A stretch of 28,327 bases of DNA from an uncultured Collinsella sp. GTDB lineage: Bacteria > Actinomycetota > Coriobacteriia > Coriobacteriales > Coriobacteriaceae. A model generated the notes under the pieces. The model saw only the letters and a program-made list of their open reading frames with translations. It was not told where the DNA came from and searched no databases. The position numbers were made by a program, and so were the translations under genes. The stretch is from contig UQXA01000029.1 in NCBI GenBank assembly GCA_900544865.1, positions 1 through 28,327 on the forward strand, in the 5' to 3' direction. This document shows, one piece after another, positions 17,168 through 24,148 of this stretch (its first letter is position 1; every line of letters begins with the position of its first letter).

Positions 17168-17758
17168 ATGACCGAGATGTCCGAGCCGACGATTCGCCTG
17201 GCGACGCCCGATGATGCGCCGGCGTTGCTTGCCATCTATGAGCCGTATGTGCGCCAGACGGCGATTACCTGCGAATACGAGGTGCCGAGCGTTGAGGAGT
17301 TCGCCGGGCGCATCGAGCGTACGCTCAAGCGCTATCCGTATCTGGTGATGGAGTTGGACGGGCGTCCGGTAGGCTATGCCTACGTGAGTCCGCTTAACAG
17401 CCGCGAGGCGTACGACTGGTCGGTCGAGACGTCGATCTACCTGGCGCGCGATGTACGCCACGGCGGGCTGGGCCGCAAGCTGCACGATGCGCTCAAGCAA
17501 TGCCTGATCGCGATGGGCATCACCAACATGTGCGCCCTCATCGCCGTGCCGCACGATAAGGACGACGAGTACCTGACGCACAACAGCCAGGATTTCCATG
17601 CCCATATGGGATATCGCCTGGTGGGTGCCTTTGACCGCTGCGCCCAAAAGTTCGGCCGCTGGTACGATATGTGTTGGATGGAGCTGGTCCTAGCCGAGCG
17701 CACACCCAACCAACCCAAACCAACCTGGTTCTCCGACCTCCCCAAACCTACCATTTAG
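17168..17758 (+). CDS. GNAT-family N-acetyltransferase (phosphinothricin-acetyltransferase-like)
   Basis: This 196-aa acetyl-CoA-dependent N-acetyltransferase has the PAT/YncA-type layout. TIRLATPDDAPALLAIY starts the fold, YDWSVETSIYL is the central strand, and RHGGLGRKL (about 104-112) is the acetyl-CoA pyrophosphate loop. A C-terminal FHAHMGY motif is typical of the subgroup, whose members acetylate amino-acid analogues or amines. ATG 17168 follows GGGAGAAGGG. The last codons (17746-17758) lie inside a 35-nt palindromic repeat that supplies the stop. It converges on the GntR gene across 21 bases. Confidence 0.9.
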   Translation: MTEMSEPTIRLATPDDAPALLAIYEPYVRQTAITCEYEVPSVEEFAGRIERTLKRYPYLVMELDGRPVGYAYVSPLNSREAYDWSVETSIYLARDVRHGGLGRKLHDALKQCLIAMGITNMCALIAVPHDKDDEYLTHNSQDFHAHMGYRLVGAFDRCAQKFGRWYDMCWMELVLAERTPNQPKPTWFSDLPKPTI

Positions 17759-17780
17759 GGACAGGTTTATTTTGGCAGGT
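17746..17780. repeat. 35-nt palindromic repeat, copy A
   Basis: It begins ACCTACCATTTAG and ends TTTTGGCAGGT, forming an imperfect hairpin between the convergent GNAT and GntR genes. It fills the whole intergenic gap and overlaps both gene ends. Its reverse complement closely matches copy B at 25244-25278. Confidence 0.75.
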
Positions 17781-18502
17781 TAGCCGATGGGCTCGGTGTA
17801 TTTGGCGCGGTCGGTGCGCTGGATGCGCTTGGAGACGTGGAGTGGGCGGCCGTCGGTGTCGTAGACGTAGTCGGTGATCAGGATTAGCGCCTGCCCGCGC
17901 TCAACGTTGAGCAAAAACGCCTCGTTTTGCGAGGCGTAGCACACCTCAAAGGTCTTATGCCCCTGTGCCGGCGCGCGATGGAACTCCTGTCGCAGCGTGG
18001 CGTAGAGCGAACCGTTAATATCGCGATCGATGAGCGTCTCGAAGCTTGGCGGCAGGTAGGTGGTCTCCAGGCACAGCGGCGCGTCGTCCAGGTAGCGCAG
18101 GCGGACAAGTTTGACGAGCTTGCTGCCCACGGCGGCGTCAAAGAACTTAGCTATGCTGCCGGCCGCCTTGGCAAAGCCCGAGTCCACGGTGCGCGTGGTG
18201 GGCTTCATGCCCTGGCCTTCGACCTGCTTGGTATAGCTCGAAAACACCAGGTTGTTCTCGTGGAGCGCGGGCGTGTCGGCCACAAAGGCGCCACGCCCGC
18301 GCTCGGTGCGCACCAGGCCCTCATCAACGAGCACCTTAAGGGCGTGGCGCACGGTGCTGCGCGACAGCCCCGATTCGTCCATGAGCTCCATCTCGGACGG
18401 CAGTTTGTCTCCGCGTGCGTAGATGCCGGCGGCGATGCGGTCGCGAAGCGTACCCGCCAAGCGCTCGTATTGGCTCAGTTTCTTTTTAGATGAAGCGTTC
18501 AT
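17780..18502 (-). CDS. GntR/UTRA (HutC-subfamily) regulator, divergent from the deglycase gene
   Basis: This 240-aa regulator has an N-terminal winged helix (about 8-76; KLPSEMELMDESGLSRSTVR is the recognition region, and RTERGRGAFV the wing) and a UTRA effector domain (about 90-235) that in this family binds a phosphorylated sugar or related metabolite. Placed head to head with the first SIS-domain gene, it probably represses the locus until a phosphorylated glycated amine accumulates. ATG at 18500-18502 has a weak AGG ribosome-binding site. TTGTATG-type half-sites in 18519-18670 are likely its operators. It ends inside palindromic repeat copy A. It could alternatively control only itself and the first deglycase. 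Confidence 0.92.
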   Translation of the reverse strand: MNASSKKKLSQYERLAGTLRDRIAAGIYARGDKLPSEMELMDESGLSRSTVRHALKVLVDEGLVRTERGRGAFVADTPALHENNLVFSSYTKQVEGQGMKPTTRTVDSGFAKAAGSIAKFFDAAVGSKLVKLVRLRYLDDAPLCLETTYLPPSFETLIDRDINGSLYATLRQEFHRAPAQGHKTFEVCYASQNEAFLLNVERGQALILITDYVYDTDGRPLHVSKRIQRTDRAKYTEPIG

Positions 18503-18520
18503 GCGATCAGCCTATATCTA

Positions 18521-18552
18521 ACTTGTATGCTTATCTAAGCAAGCATGTATTC
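18521..18552. promoter_or_regulatory. TTGTATG-type operator half-sites beside the GntR start
   Basis: ACTTGTATGC at 18521-18530 is followed by GCATGTATTC at 18543-18552, with TGCTTATCTAAGCA-like symmetry between. The site lies 19-50 bases upstream of the minus-strand GntR start, fitting autoregulation. The motif resembles half of the TTGTATATACAA operator known for the GntR/HutC-family TreR. Confidence 0.5.
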
Positions 18553-18621
18553 AACACAACAATAAAACCGCTGGTATCGAGCTACCGAAAACCTTACCAA
18601 CAAAATTTCTAAGACAAATAT

Positions 18622-18670
18622 AGCATACAACTAGTCGACATAACCAAAACATGTATGTAACTTGTATGCC
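18622..18670. promoter_or_regulatory. TTGTATG-type operator cluster upstream of the first deglycase
   Basis: GCATACAACT (18623-18632) is the inverse of AGTTGTATGC. ACATGTATGT (18649-18658) and ACTTGTATGC (18660-18669) follow in tandem. ACTTGTATGC is identical to the copy at 18521-18530. The cluster ends 38 bases before the deglycase start, a position where binding would block transcription. Confidence 0.5.
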
Positions 18671-18707
18671 ATCGAGAGCATCAAACGAGAAGAAAGGCTG
18701 ATGCACG

Positions 18708-19700
18708 ATGACTACTCAGGAACAGGTTAAGGATGTCGTCTCCCAGGTTTTGGCTGACAAGGCAGACAAGGGCGGCATCAAGCGCGTCGTGTGGATTGGC
18801 GCTGGCGGATCCAACGGCGGCAACTATCCTGCCCAGTACTTTATGGAGCACGAGGCCACGCAGGTCGTGAGCTCCAGCTACACCAGCAACGAGTTCGTGC
18901 ACGCCACCCCGGCCTACGTCAACGAGAACACCCTGGCCGTGGTCGTGTCCATGCGCGGCACCAAGGAGACCATCGTCGCCGCCCAGGTCGCCAAGGACCA
19001 CGGCGCCAGCACCATCGCCATCTATGTCGACGAGTCCGGCCTTACCGAGGTCTGCGACTACAAGATCCAGTACGATAGCCTGGCCGTCGATGAGTCCTGC
19101 ATGGGCCGCACCAACTCCGCCGTCGTGACCATGATCGCCATGGAGCTTACGCAGCAGACCGAGGGCTATGCCGAGTACGAGACCGCTATGGCCGCGTTCG
19201 ACTTGGTCGACCCCATCTATCGCAAGGCCGTCGAGTACACCCGTCCGCTCGCTGCCAAGTGGGCCGAGCAGAACGCCGACAAGCCCTGCATCAACGTCAT
19301 GGCCCAGGGCCCGCTCTTTGGTGCCGCCTACGTCTTTAGCATCTGCAACGTGCAGGAGATGCTGCAGATCGACTCCTGCACCATCAACACCTGCGATTTC
19401 TTCCATGGCCCCTTCGAGATTCTGGACAAGCGCACCTCGCTGTTCCAGCTCATCAGCGTCGGCCGCAGCCGCTGCAACGACGAGCGCGGCATCCGCTTCG
19501 TCAACCAGTACGGTGGCGAGCGCGTCTATCAGCTCGACGCCAAGGAGCTCGGCCTCAACGACATCAAGGACAGCGTGAGCGAGTACTTCAACCACCTGAT
19601 CTTTGCCCCGATCCTCAACAACGTCTACATGCGTGCGCTTTCCGCCGTCACCCACAAGGACTACATGACGCGCCGCTACATGTGGAAGCTTGACTACTAG
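18708..19700 (+). CDS. SIS-domain deglycase, GfrE/GfrF/FrlB-like (first copy)
   Basis: This 330-aa protein has two SIS domains (about 20-160 and 185-310), like the 6-phospho-fructosamine deglycases FrlB, GfrE and GfrF. Those enzymes split fructoselysine- or glucoselysine-6-phosphate into glucose 6-phosphate and lysine. The phosphate loop is GAGGSNGG (31-38) and SMRGTKE (81-87) is the SIS serine loop. The active-site segment reads CDFFHGPFE (229-237), so Asp230 stands where the second deglycase has Glu228. The C-terminus TRRYMWKLDY is shared with the second copy. ATG 18708 follows AAAGG by ten bases; an out-of-frame ATG lies at 18701. Codon use is strongly optimised, suggesting high expression. 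Exact substrate is inferred, not shown. Confidence 0.85.
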   Translation: MTTQEQVKDVVSQVLADKADKGGIKRVVWIGAGGSNGGNYPAQYFMEHEATQVVSSSYTSNEFVHATPAYVNENTLAVVVSMRGTKETIVAAQVAKDHGASTIAIYVDESGLTEVCDYKIQYDSLAVDESCMGRTNSAVVTMIAMELTQQTEGYAEYETAMAAFDLVDPIYRKAVEYTRPLAAKWAEQNADKPCINVMAQGPLFGAAYVFSICNVQEMLQIDSCTINTCDFFHGPFEILDKRTSLFQLISVGRSRCNDERGIRFVNQYGGERVYQLDAKELGLNDIKDSVSEYFNHLIFAPILNNVYMRALSAVTHKDYMTRRYMWKLDY

Positions 19701-19735
19701 GGGATAGAGCGGCCTAACAGCTCGATGTCCTCATA

Positions 19736-19802
19736 AGTTGCGGTGGAATAGTTCCTGTTTGGGGGCTTGAAGCCTCTATTCAGGAACTATTTCACCGCAA
19801 CT
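19736..19802. repeat. Long hairpin after the first deglycase gene
   Basis: The arms 19736-19757 and 19781-19802 are 22 bases and complementary throughout, with one G-T pair (AGTTGCGGTG ... CACCGCAACT). The loop (19758-19780) contains a smaller GGCTT/AAGCC stem. It starts 36 bases after the stop and lacks a T tract, so it may stabilise the deglycase mRNA or be a REP-like repeat. Confidence 0.85.
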
Positions 19803-19817
19803 GAATTCATGGCGGCA

Positions 19818-19963
19818 CTTGGGGACGTTCCTTTTCTGTCGACAGTTGGGGACAGTCCTAGTCGTTGGGGACGTTCTTAAATGACTAGTCATTCAGGAAC
19901 GTCCCCAACGACTATTCAGGAACGTCCCCAACGACTACTCATTTAAGTACGTCCCCAATGAGT
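19818..19963. repeat. GGGGAC/GTCCCC REP-like repeat array
   Basis: The 18-base segment 19859-19876 (TAGTCGTTGGGGACGTTC) is perfectly inverted at 19897-19914 and again at 19920-19937. A 23-base unit is repeated exactly in tandem at 19891-19913 and 19914-19936. A third, divergent unit (19937-19963) has perfect 7-bp ends ACTCATT/AATGAGT. Degenerate TTGGGGAC motifs precede the array (19819-19858). Such arrays resemble REP/BIME elements moved by Y1 (RAYT) transposases; no such gene is in the window. Confidence 0.85.
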
Positions 19964-20013
19964 GCCTAATGAGTATGTGGGGAAGCGGATTTTCCCGCTC
20001 GCCGATTTGTGTC

Positions 20014-20042
20014 TTGAAAAATGTATATAACGACTATAACGT
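20014..20042 (+). promoter_or_regulatory. EamA-gene promoter with ACGA-N5-ACGT operator
   Basis: TTGAAA (20014-20019) and TATAAC (20035-20040) form a possible promoter with a short 15-base spacer. The operator-like ACGACTATAACGT (20030-20042) overlaps the -10 box. It matches the layout of sites at 21303-21315 and 27455-27467, with one change in the left ACGT. Confidence 0.55.
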
Positions 20043-20081
20043 AGTACAAAACATATTGGAAATGATACCGAGGAGGCTGCG

Positions 20082-21164
20082 TTGAAGAAAAGCAATCTGG
20101 GCTATGTGCTGGTGCTGGTCGCCGCGCTTATGTGGGGCAGCATCGGAATCTTTGTTAACGGAATATCGGCCCTGGGTGTTTCGTCTCAGAGCATGGCGGC
20201 CTTTCGCCTGTTGTCGGGTGCCGTCTTAATGGCTCCGGTCTTGGCGTTTATAGGTTGCCAGGGAGGTGCTCGTGAGGGAAAAGCCTCGGGTGCCATGGCA
20301 CTGTTCAAGGCAAGTCCTAAAGAGCTTGTTCCCTGCGCGCTTCTTGGCATTATCGGCCTCGCCACCGCTAACACGCTTTATTACGAGTGCATGGGCGAGG
20401 TGGGCATGTCCACGGCCTCGGTGCTGCTCTACACCTCGCCGGTATTTGGCGTCATGCTTGGCCGCGTGCTTTATCGCGAGGACGTGACCCCCAACAAGCT
20501 CGTCGCCATCGTCTTTAACATTGTGGGTTGCGTGCTCGCGGTGACGAGCGGCGACCTGTCCGGTTTCCATTTCTCGGCTTGGGGCGTCGTGTCGGGTGTG
20601 ATCGCCGGACTTTGCGGTGCGCTACTGGCTGTGTTTAGTCGCATGGCCACCAAGACGCTGCATCCTCTGGCGGTGACGTTTTGGGGCTTTGTCTTTGGCG
20701 GATGCTTTATGGCAGTGCTTTCGGCTCCGTGGTCGGATGTGGCCGCGGCAATGTCCCCGCAGCTCATTCTGCTGTTCGCGGGCTTTGGCTTTATTCCGAC
20801 GGCTCTTGCGTACATCTTCTATATGCAGGGCCTTTCGATGGATCTTGAGACGTCGAAGGTGCCGGTCGTGGCTTCGTTTGAAACCGTGGCGACCGTTTTG
20901 GTCGGTATTGGCATCTATGCCGAGCCCGCCGGCGCGATCAAGGTCCTGGGCATCGTGCTGGTGCTCGCGTCCATCCTGATCATGAACACCGATTTCTCCA
21001 AGCTGCGCAACAGTGCCTTTGTCGGCCATATCGTTGAGAGCATGACCTTTAAGCCCAACGCGTGGTGGACGGAGAAATCGCAGGACATGGATCTGTTCCG
21101 CGAGCGCACCGGCATCGCGCTGGAGCCCACCGTGCAGGAAAGCCCCTGGTACTTTGTGCGATAG
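20082..21164 (+). CDS. EamA/DMT-family transporter
   Basis: This 360-aa inner-membrane protein has ten predicted spans in two EamA repeats (about 5-155 and 165-305), the drug/metabolite transporter layout, and WGS near residue 20 as in many family members. A hydrophilic C-terminal tail of about 55 residues (from about 306, ending ESPWYFVR) is unusual for the family. TTG 20082 was chosen because GAGGAGG (20070-20076) stands just upstream and no ATG fits. It shares the ACGW-N5-ACGT operator with the PTS operon, so it probably serves the same pathway. Exporting lysine or another amine freed by the deglycases is an attractive guess; direct uptake of a substrate is the alternative. Confidence 0.88.
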   Translation: MKKSNLGYVLVLVAALMWGSIGIFVNGISALGVSSQSMAAFRLLSGAVLMAPVLAFIGCQGGAREGKASGAMALFKASPKELVPCALLGIIGLATANTLYYECMGEVGMSTASVLLYTSPVFGVMLGRVLYREDVTPNKLVAIVFNIVGCVLAVTSGDLSGFHFSAWGVVSGVIAGLCGALLAVFSRMATKTLHPLAVTFWGFVFGGCFMAVLSAPWSDVAAAMSPQLILLFAGFGFIPTALAYIFYMQGLSMDLETSKVPVVASFETVATVLVGIGIYAEPAGAIKVLGIVLVLASILIMNTDFSKLRNSAFVGHIVESMTFKPNAWWTEKSQDMDLFRERTGIALEPTVQESPWYFVR

Positions 21165-21302
21165 AGGATTGCGCGCAGGGTCTGACCTCGGGTTATCCAG
21201 CCAGCGCCGGCCTACCCTGCGCCAACGTTTCAAGTACGTTAAACCCGTCAACGGTCGATTTTCACCCGCGAACGGTCTTTATACTAATTAGCAATATAAG
21301 CA

Positions 21303-21321
21303 ACGTATAAGACGTTATAAT
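21303..21321 (+). promoter_or_regulatory. PTS operon promoter with ACGT-N5-ACGT operator
   Basis: A perfect -10 hexamer TATAAT (21316-21321) directly follows ACGTATAAGACGT (21303-21315). The operator lies in the spacer, where bound repressor would block RNA polymerase. The -35 is poor. Another -10-like TATACT lies at 21280-21285. The leader to the EIIAB start would be only about 20 bases. Confidence 0.6.
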
Positions 21322-21347
21322 GACCACAACGAAAAGGAGGAGGCAAG

Positions 21348-22271
21348 ATGAATCAGATCATTCTCGCATCTCATGGCGGCCTGGCCGCAGGCGCCAAAGA
21401 CACGCTCGAGATGGTTCTCGGCGACGTGTCGAACGTCCACGTCGTGTCGCTTGCTCGTGACGACAAGGAGCCCATCACCAATAAGGTGGACGCCATGATC
21501 GCCACGTTCAACGCGGACGACACCGTCTATGTGCTGACCGATATGCTCGGCAGCTCGGTCAACAACAGCATGGTCGAGCTTTCCAAGAATGGCACGAAGT
21601 TCACGGTTGTCAGCGGTTTCAACATCCCGCTGGCGCTCACGCTCGCTATGAGCCCCGTCCCCGTCGAGGGCGCCGAGCTCGCGGCCCTCATCAACGAGGC
21701 CCGCAACGGTCTGACCAACCCCAATGCACCGGCCCAGCCCGCCGCGGCTCCCGCCAAGAAGGCCAAGGCGTCCCGTCACAGCTCCGGTCCCGCCAAGATC
21801 GTCCTCGCACGTCTTGACTACCGTCTGCTGCACGGCCAGGTCGTCTTTACCTGGACCACCAAGGTTCAGGCCGAGCGCATCATCGTCGTCGACAACGCTG
21901 CCGCCAACGATGACATCAAGAAGGGCGCTCTTAAGCTGGCCAAGCCCCAGGGCGTGCGCCTGAACGTCTTCACCGTCGAGCGTGCCCTCGCCAAGATGGA
22001 CAAGCTCAACACCCTCGGCGAGCGCGTCATGTTCGTCTTTGGCAACACGGCCGAGATGCTGCAGTTCTGCCAGGGCTACAAGCTCGACGCCATCAACTTG
22101 GGCGCCACCGCCAACCACGACGGTGCCGATCAGGTCGGCGGCAAGGACAGCTCCGTCTTCCTCGACGCCACCCAGAAGGCCGACGTCAACCAGCTGCTCG
22201 ACATGGGCATCAAGCTCTATGTCCAGCAGACCCCTACGTATCAGAGCGTCGACATCGACGCCAAGCTGTAA
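21348..22271 (+). CDS. PTS mannose-family EIIAB fusion (fructosamine-type)
   Basis: This 307-aa cytoplasmic protein relays phosphate from HPr to the incoming sugar. The EIIA domain (1-about 120) carries the phospho-His9 in ILASHGGLA. An Ala/Pro/Lys-rich linker (about 125-148) leads to the EIIB domain (149-307), with phospho-His162 in RLDYRLLHGQV, the mannose-family EIIB signature. ATG 21348 follows AAAAGGAGGAGG. It heads EIIC and EIID. With SIS deglycases alongside, the nearest characterised logic is the Salmonella Gfr system, where A and B are separate proteins; here they are fused. Mannose, sorbose or another hexosamine substrate would be the alternative if the deglycases act on something else. 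EI and HPr are not in this window. Confidence 0.93.
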   Translation: MNQIILASHGGLAAGAKDTLEMVLGDVSNVHVVSLARDDKEPITNKVDAMIATFNADDTVYVLTDMLGSSVNNSMVELSKNGTKFTVVSGFNIPLALTLAMSPVPVEGAELAALINEARNGLTNPNAPAQPAAAPAKKAKASRHSSGPAKIVLARLDYRLLHGQVVFTWTTKVQAERIIVVDNAAANDDIKKGALKLAKPQGVRLNVFTVERALAKMDKLNTLGERVMFVFGNTAEMLQFCQGYKLDAINLGATANHDGADQVGGKDSSVFLDATQKADVNQLLDMGIKLYVQQTPTYQSVDIDAKL

Positions 22272-22276
22272 TCAAC

Positions 22277-22290
22277 CAGGCTTTTGCCTG
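22277..22290 (+). promoter_or_regulatory. Small hairpin between EIIAB and EIIC
   Basis: CAGGC-TTTT-GCCTG forms a 5-bp stem in the 36-base gap. It may tune the relative amounts of the soluble and membrane subunits; this is only suggested by position. Confidence 0.35.
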
Positions 22291-22307
22291 ACTGAAAGGA
22301 GAAGGGT

Positions 22308-23102
22308 ATGAATACGTTCATCAGTGCGGTGCTCGTCGGCCTCGTCGGCGTGTTCTGCATGTGGGACTCCCGCCTGCTCGGTCGTCTTAACTTCGAGCAG
22401 CCCCTCGTTGGCGCTACGCTCGTCGGTCTGCTGCTGGGCGATGTGCCCACCGGCCTTGCCGTCGGTGCCGCCGTCGAGCTCGTGTCCATGGGCCTGGTGC
22501 AGGTCGGCGCCGCCGTTCCGCCCGATATGGTCCTGGGCGGCATCGTGGCCGCTGCCTTTGCGTGCCTGACCGATGCTTCCGCCGAGACCGCCATGACGAT
22601 CGCCATCCCGGTCGCCGTCCTGGGTCAGCTCCTCGGCATCGTGTTCCGTTCCATCATCGCCGCCCTCACCCATGTGGCAGATAGCGCGATCGATAACGGT
22701 AACTTCAAGACCGCCTACCGTATGCACATCTGCGCCGGCTCCGGTCTGTACGCCATTATGTACTTCCTGCCGATCTTCCTCGCCGTCTTTGTTGGCACCG
22801 ACCTGGTTCAGGCCATCGTCAACATGGTTCCCGAGTGGCTGTCCACCGGTCTTAACGTTTCGACCAAGATCATGACCGCCTACGGCTTGGCCCTGCTGCT
22901 CACCATGATGATCAAGAAGGGTATGACTCCGTTCCTGTTCATCGGTTTCCTGCTCGCCGCTTACCTCAACCTGTCCGTCATCGCGGTCGCTCTGATCGGT
23001 GTGTGCCTGGCTGTCGTCTTCATGGGCTTCAAGTTCAACGGTTCCCATGCAGCCGCCGGTGTCGATTCCGACTACGATCCGCTCGAAGACGACGAAGACT
23101 AA
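22308..23102 (+). CDS. PTS mannose-family EIIC membrane subunit
   Basis: This 264-aa integral membrane protein belongs to the ManY/EIIC family, which with EIID forms the sugar channel. It has several hydrophobic segments between residues 4 and 250. The family feature PTGLAVGAAVELVSMGLVQVG lies near 47-67, and a GGIVAA stretch follows. The C-terminal tail is very acidic (ending DDED). ATG 22308 follows AAAGGAGAAGGG. It lies 36 bases after EIIAB and 13 before EIID, so the three are clearly one operon. Codon use is strongly optimised. Confidence 0.95.
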   Translation: MNTFISAVLVGLVGVFCMWDSRLLGRLNFEQPLVGATLVGLLLGDVPTGLAVGAAVELVSMGLVQVGAAVPPDMVLGGIVAAAFACLTDASAETAMTIAIPVAVLGQLLGIVFRSIIAALTHVADSAIDNGNFKTAYRMHICAGSGLYAIMYFLPIFLAVFVGTDLVQAIVNMVPEWLSTGLNVSTKIMTAYGLALLLTMMIKKGMTPFLFIGFLLAAYLNLSVIAVALIGVCLAVVFMGFKFNGSHAAAGVDSDYDPLEDDED

Positions 23103-23115
23103 GGAGGAACACACT

Positions 23116-23949
23116 ATGGCAACCGCAACCAAGGACGTGTCCCTGAACAAGAAGGTCAGCCAGTTCTTCTGGCGCTCCTGGGCCATCCAGGCCTCTTGGA
23201 ACTACGAGCGTCAGATGAACATGGGCTTCCTCTACGGCATGGTTCCCACGCTCGATCGCCTCTATCCGGATGAGTCCGACCCCAAGCAGCTCGCTGCTAA
23301 GAAAGAGGCTTACCACCGTCACATGGCGTTCTACAACTGCACCCCGCAGACGAGCGCTTTCATCCTGGGCCTCTCCGCCTCCATGGAGGAGGAGTACGCC
23401 AAGGATCCCGAGAACTTCGATCCCGATTCGATCAACGCGGTCAAGACCTCCCTCATGGGCCCGCTTTCCGGCATCGGTGACTCCTTCTTCCAGGGCACCA
23501 TCCGCGTTATCGCCTTTGGCCTGGGCGTTCAGCTGGCTCAGCAGGGCTCCATCATGGGCCCGATCCTGGCCATGCTCATCTCCATCGTCCCCTCTGTGCT
23601 GATCACTTGGTTCGCAGCCAAGATGGGCTATCAGGGCGGCCACGAGTACCTGAGCAAGCTTCAGGGCGGCGACCTCATGGAGAAGCTCATGTATGTCTGC
23701 GGCATCGTGGGTCTTATGTCCGTGGGCGGCATGATCGCTACGCTGATCGGCGCCACCACCCCGCTGCAGTTCGCTGAGGGCACCGTCGTTATCCAGGACA
23801 TCCTGGACGGCATGATGCCCCAGATGATCTCCCTTGGCCTCACCGGCCTTATGTACTGGCTCATCAAGAAGAACGTCAACACCGGTTGGCTTCTCGTGAT
23901 CGCCATCGTGGGCGGCATCGCCCTCTCCGCGGCCGGCATCCTGGCCTAG
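23116..23949 (+). CDS. PTS mannose-family EIID membrane subunit
   Basis: This 277-aa protein is the EIID (ManZ-family) partner of EIIC. The N-terminal soluble part has the family features FFWRSWAIQASWNYERQMN (17-35) and GFLYGMVPTLDRLY. GPLSGIGDSFFQGTIR (near 115-130) is the EIID hallmark. Several membrane segments lie in the C-terminal half, and the protein ends in a helix. ATG 23116 has AGGAGG at 23102-23107, which overlaps the EIIC stop region. No EIIA or EIIB domain is attached. The operon continues to the second deglycase after a hairpin-rich gap of 199 bases. Confidence 0.95.
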   Translation: MATATKDVSLNKKVSQFFWRSWAIQASWNYERQMNMGFLYGMVPTLDRLYPDESDPKQLAAKKEAYHRHMAFYNCTPQTSAFILGLSASMEEEYAKDPENFDPDSINAVKTSLMGPLSGIGDSFFQGTIRVIAFGLGVQLAQQGSIMGPILAMLISIVPSVLITWFAAKMGYQGGHEYLSKLQGGDLMEKLMYVCGIVGLMSVGGMIATLIGATTPLQFAEGTVVIQDILDGMMPQMISLGLTGLMYWLIKKNVNTGWLLVIAIVGGIALSAAGILA

Positions 23950-23983
23950 TCGCGACCAAGCGTCTAACCGCTTTCCCCCGGGG

Positions 23984-24014
23984 GCCTGCCTGGCATCCCA
24001 TACCCCAGGCAGGC
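23984..24014. other. Stem-loop after EIID without T tract
   Basis: GCCTGCCTGG (23984-23993) pairs perfectly with CCAGGCAGGC (24005-24014) over 11 bases. It is followed by TTCCATT, so termination would be weak; partial termination or 3' protection of the PTS mRNA is more likely. Confidence 0.6.
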
Positions 24015-24028
24015 TTCCATTCCCAAAA

Positions 24029-24057
24029 TGCGACAATGGGACAGTCCCCTTGTCGCA
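24029..24057. repeat. GGGACAGTCCC-containing hairpin repeat
   Basis: TGCGACAA (24029-24036) and TTGTCGCA (24050-24057) enclose GGGA-CAG-TCCC, giving a nearly continuous 12-bp stem. The GGGACAGTCC core also occurs at about 19850-19858, linking it to the REP-like array. Confidence 0.7.
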
Positions 24058-24148
24058 TCCTCAACGGGCCGGCGACTCGGTCCAAACCACGGTAACCCTG
24101 CGAGCGCCCGGCAATGTGGCGCCGCAAAAATCGAAAGGAATGTGTCAG

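Larger units (their letters stand above)
19701..20081. other. Repeat-rich intergenic region
   Basis: This 381-base gap has no gene. In order it holds a large hairpin (19736-19802), GGGGACGTTC/GGGGACAGTCC motifs (about 19818-19858), an inverted and tandem repeat array (19859-19963), and the promoter/operator of the EamA gene (about 20014-20076). Confidence 0.75.

Noticed and set aside
19736..19963. A possible CRISPR array in the repeat-rich gap
   Set aside because: The 23-bp units are directly adjacent without spacers, and there are no cas genes.
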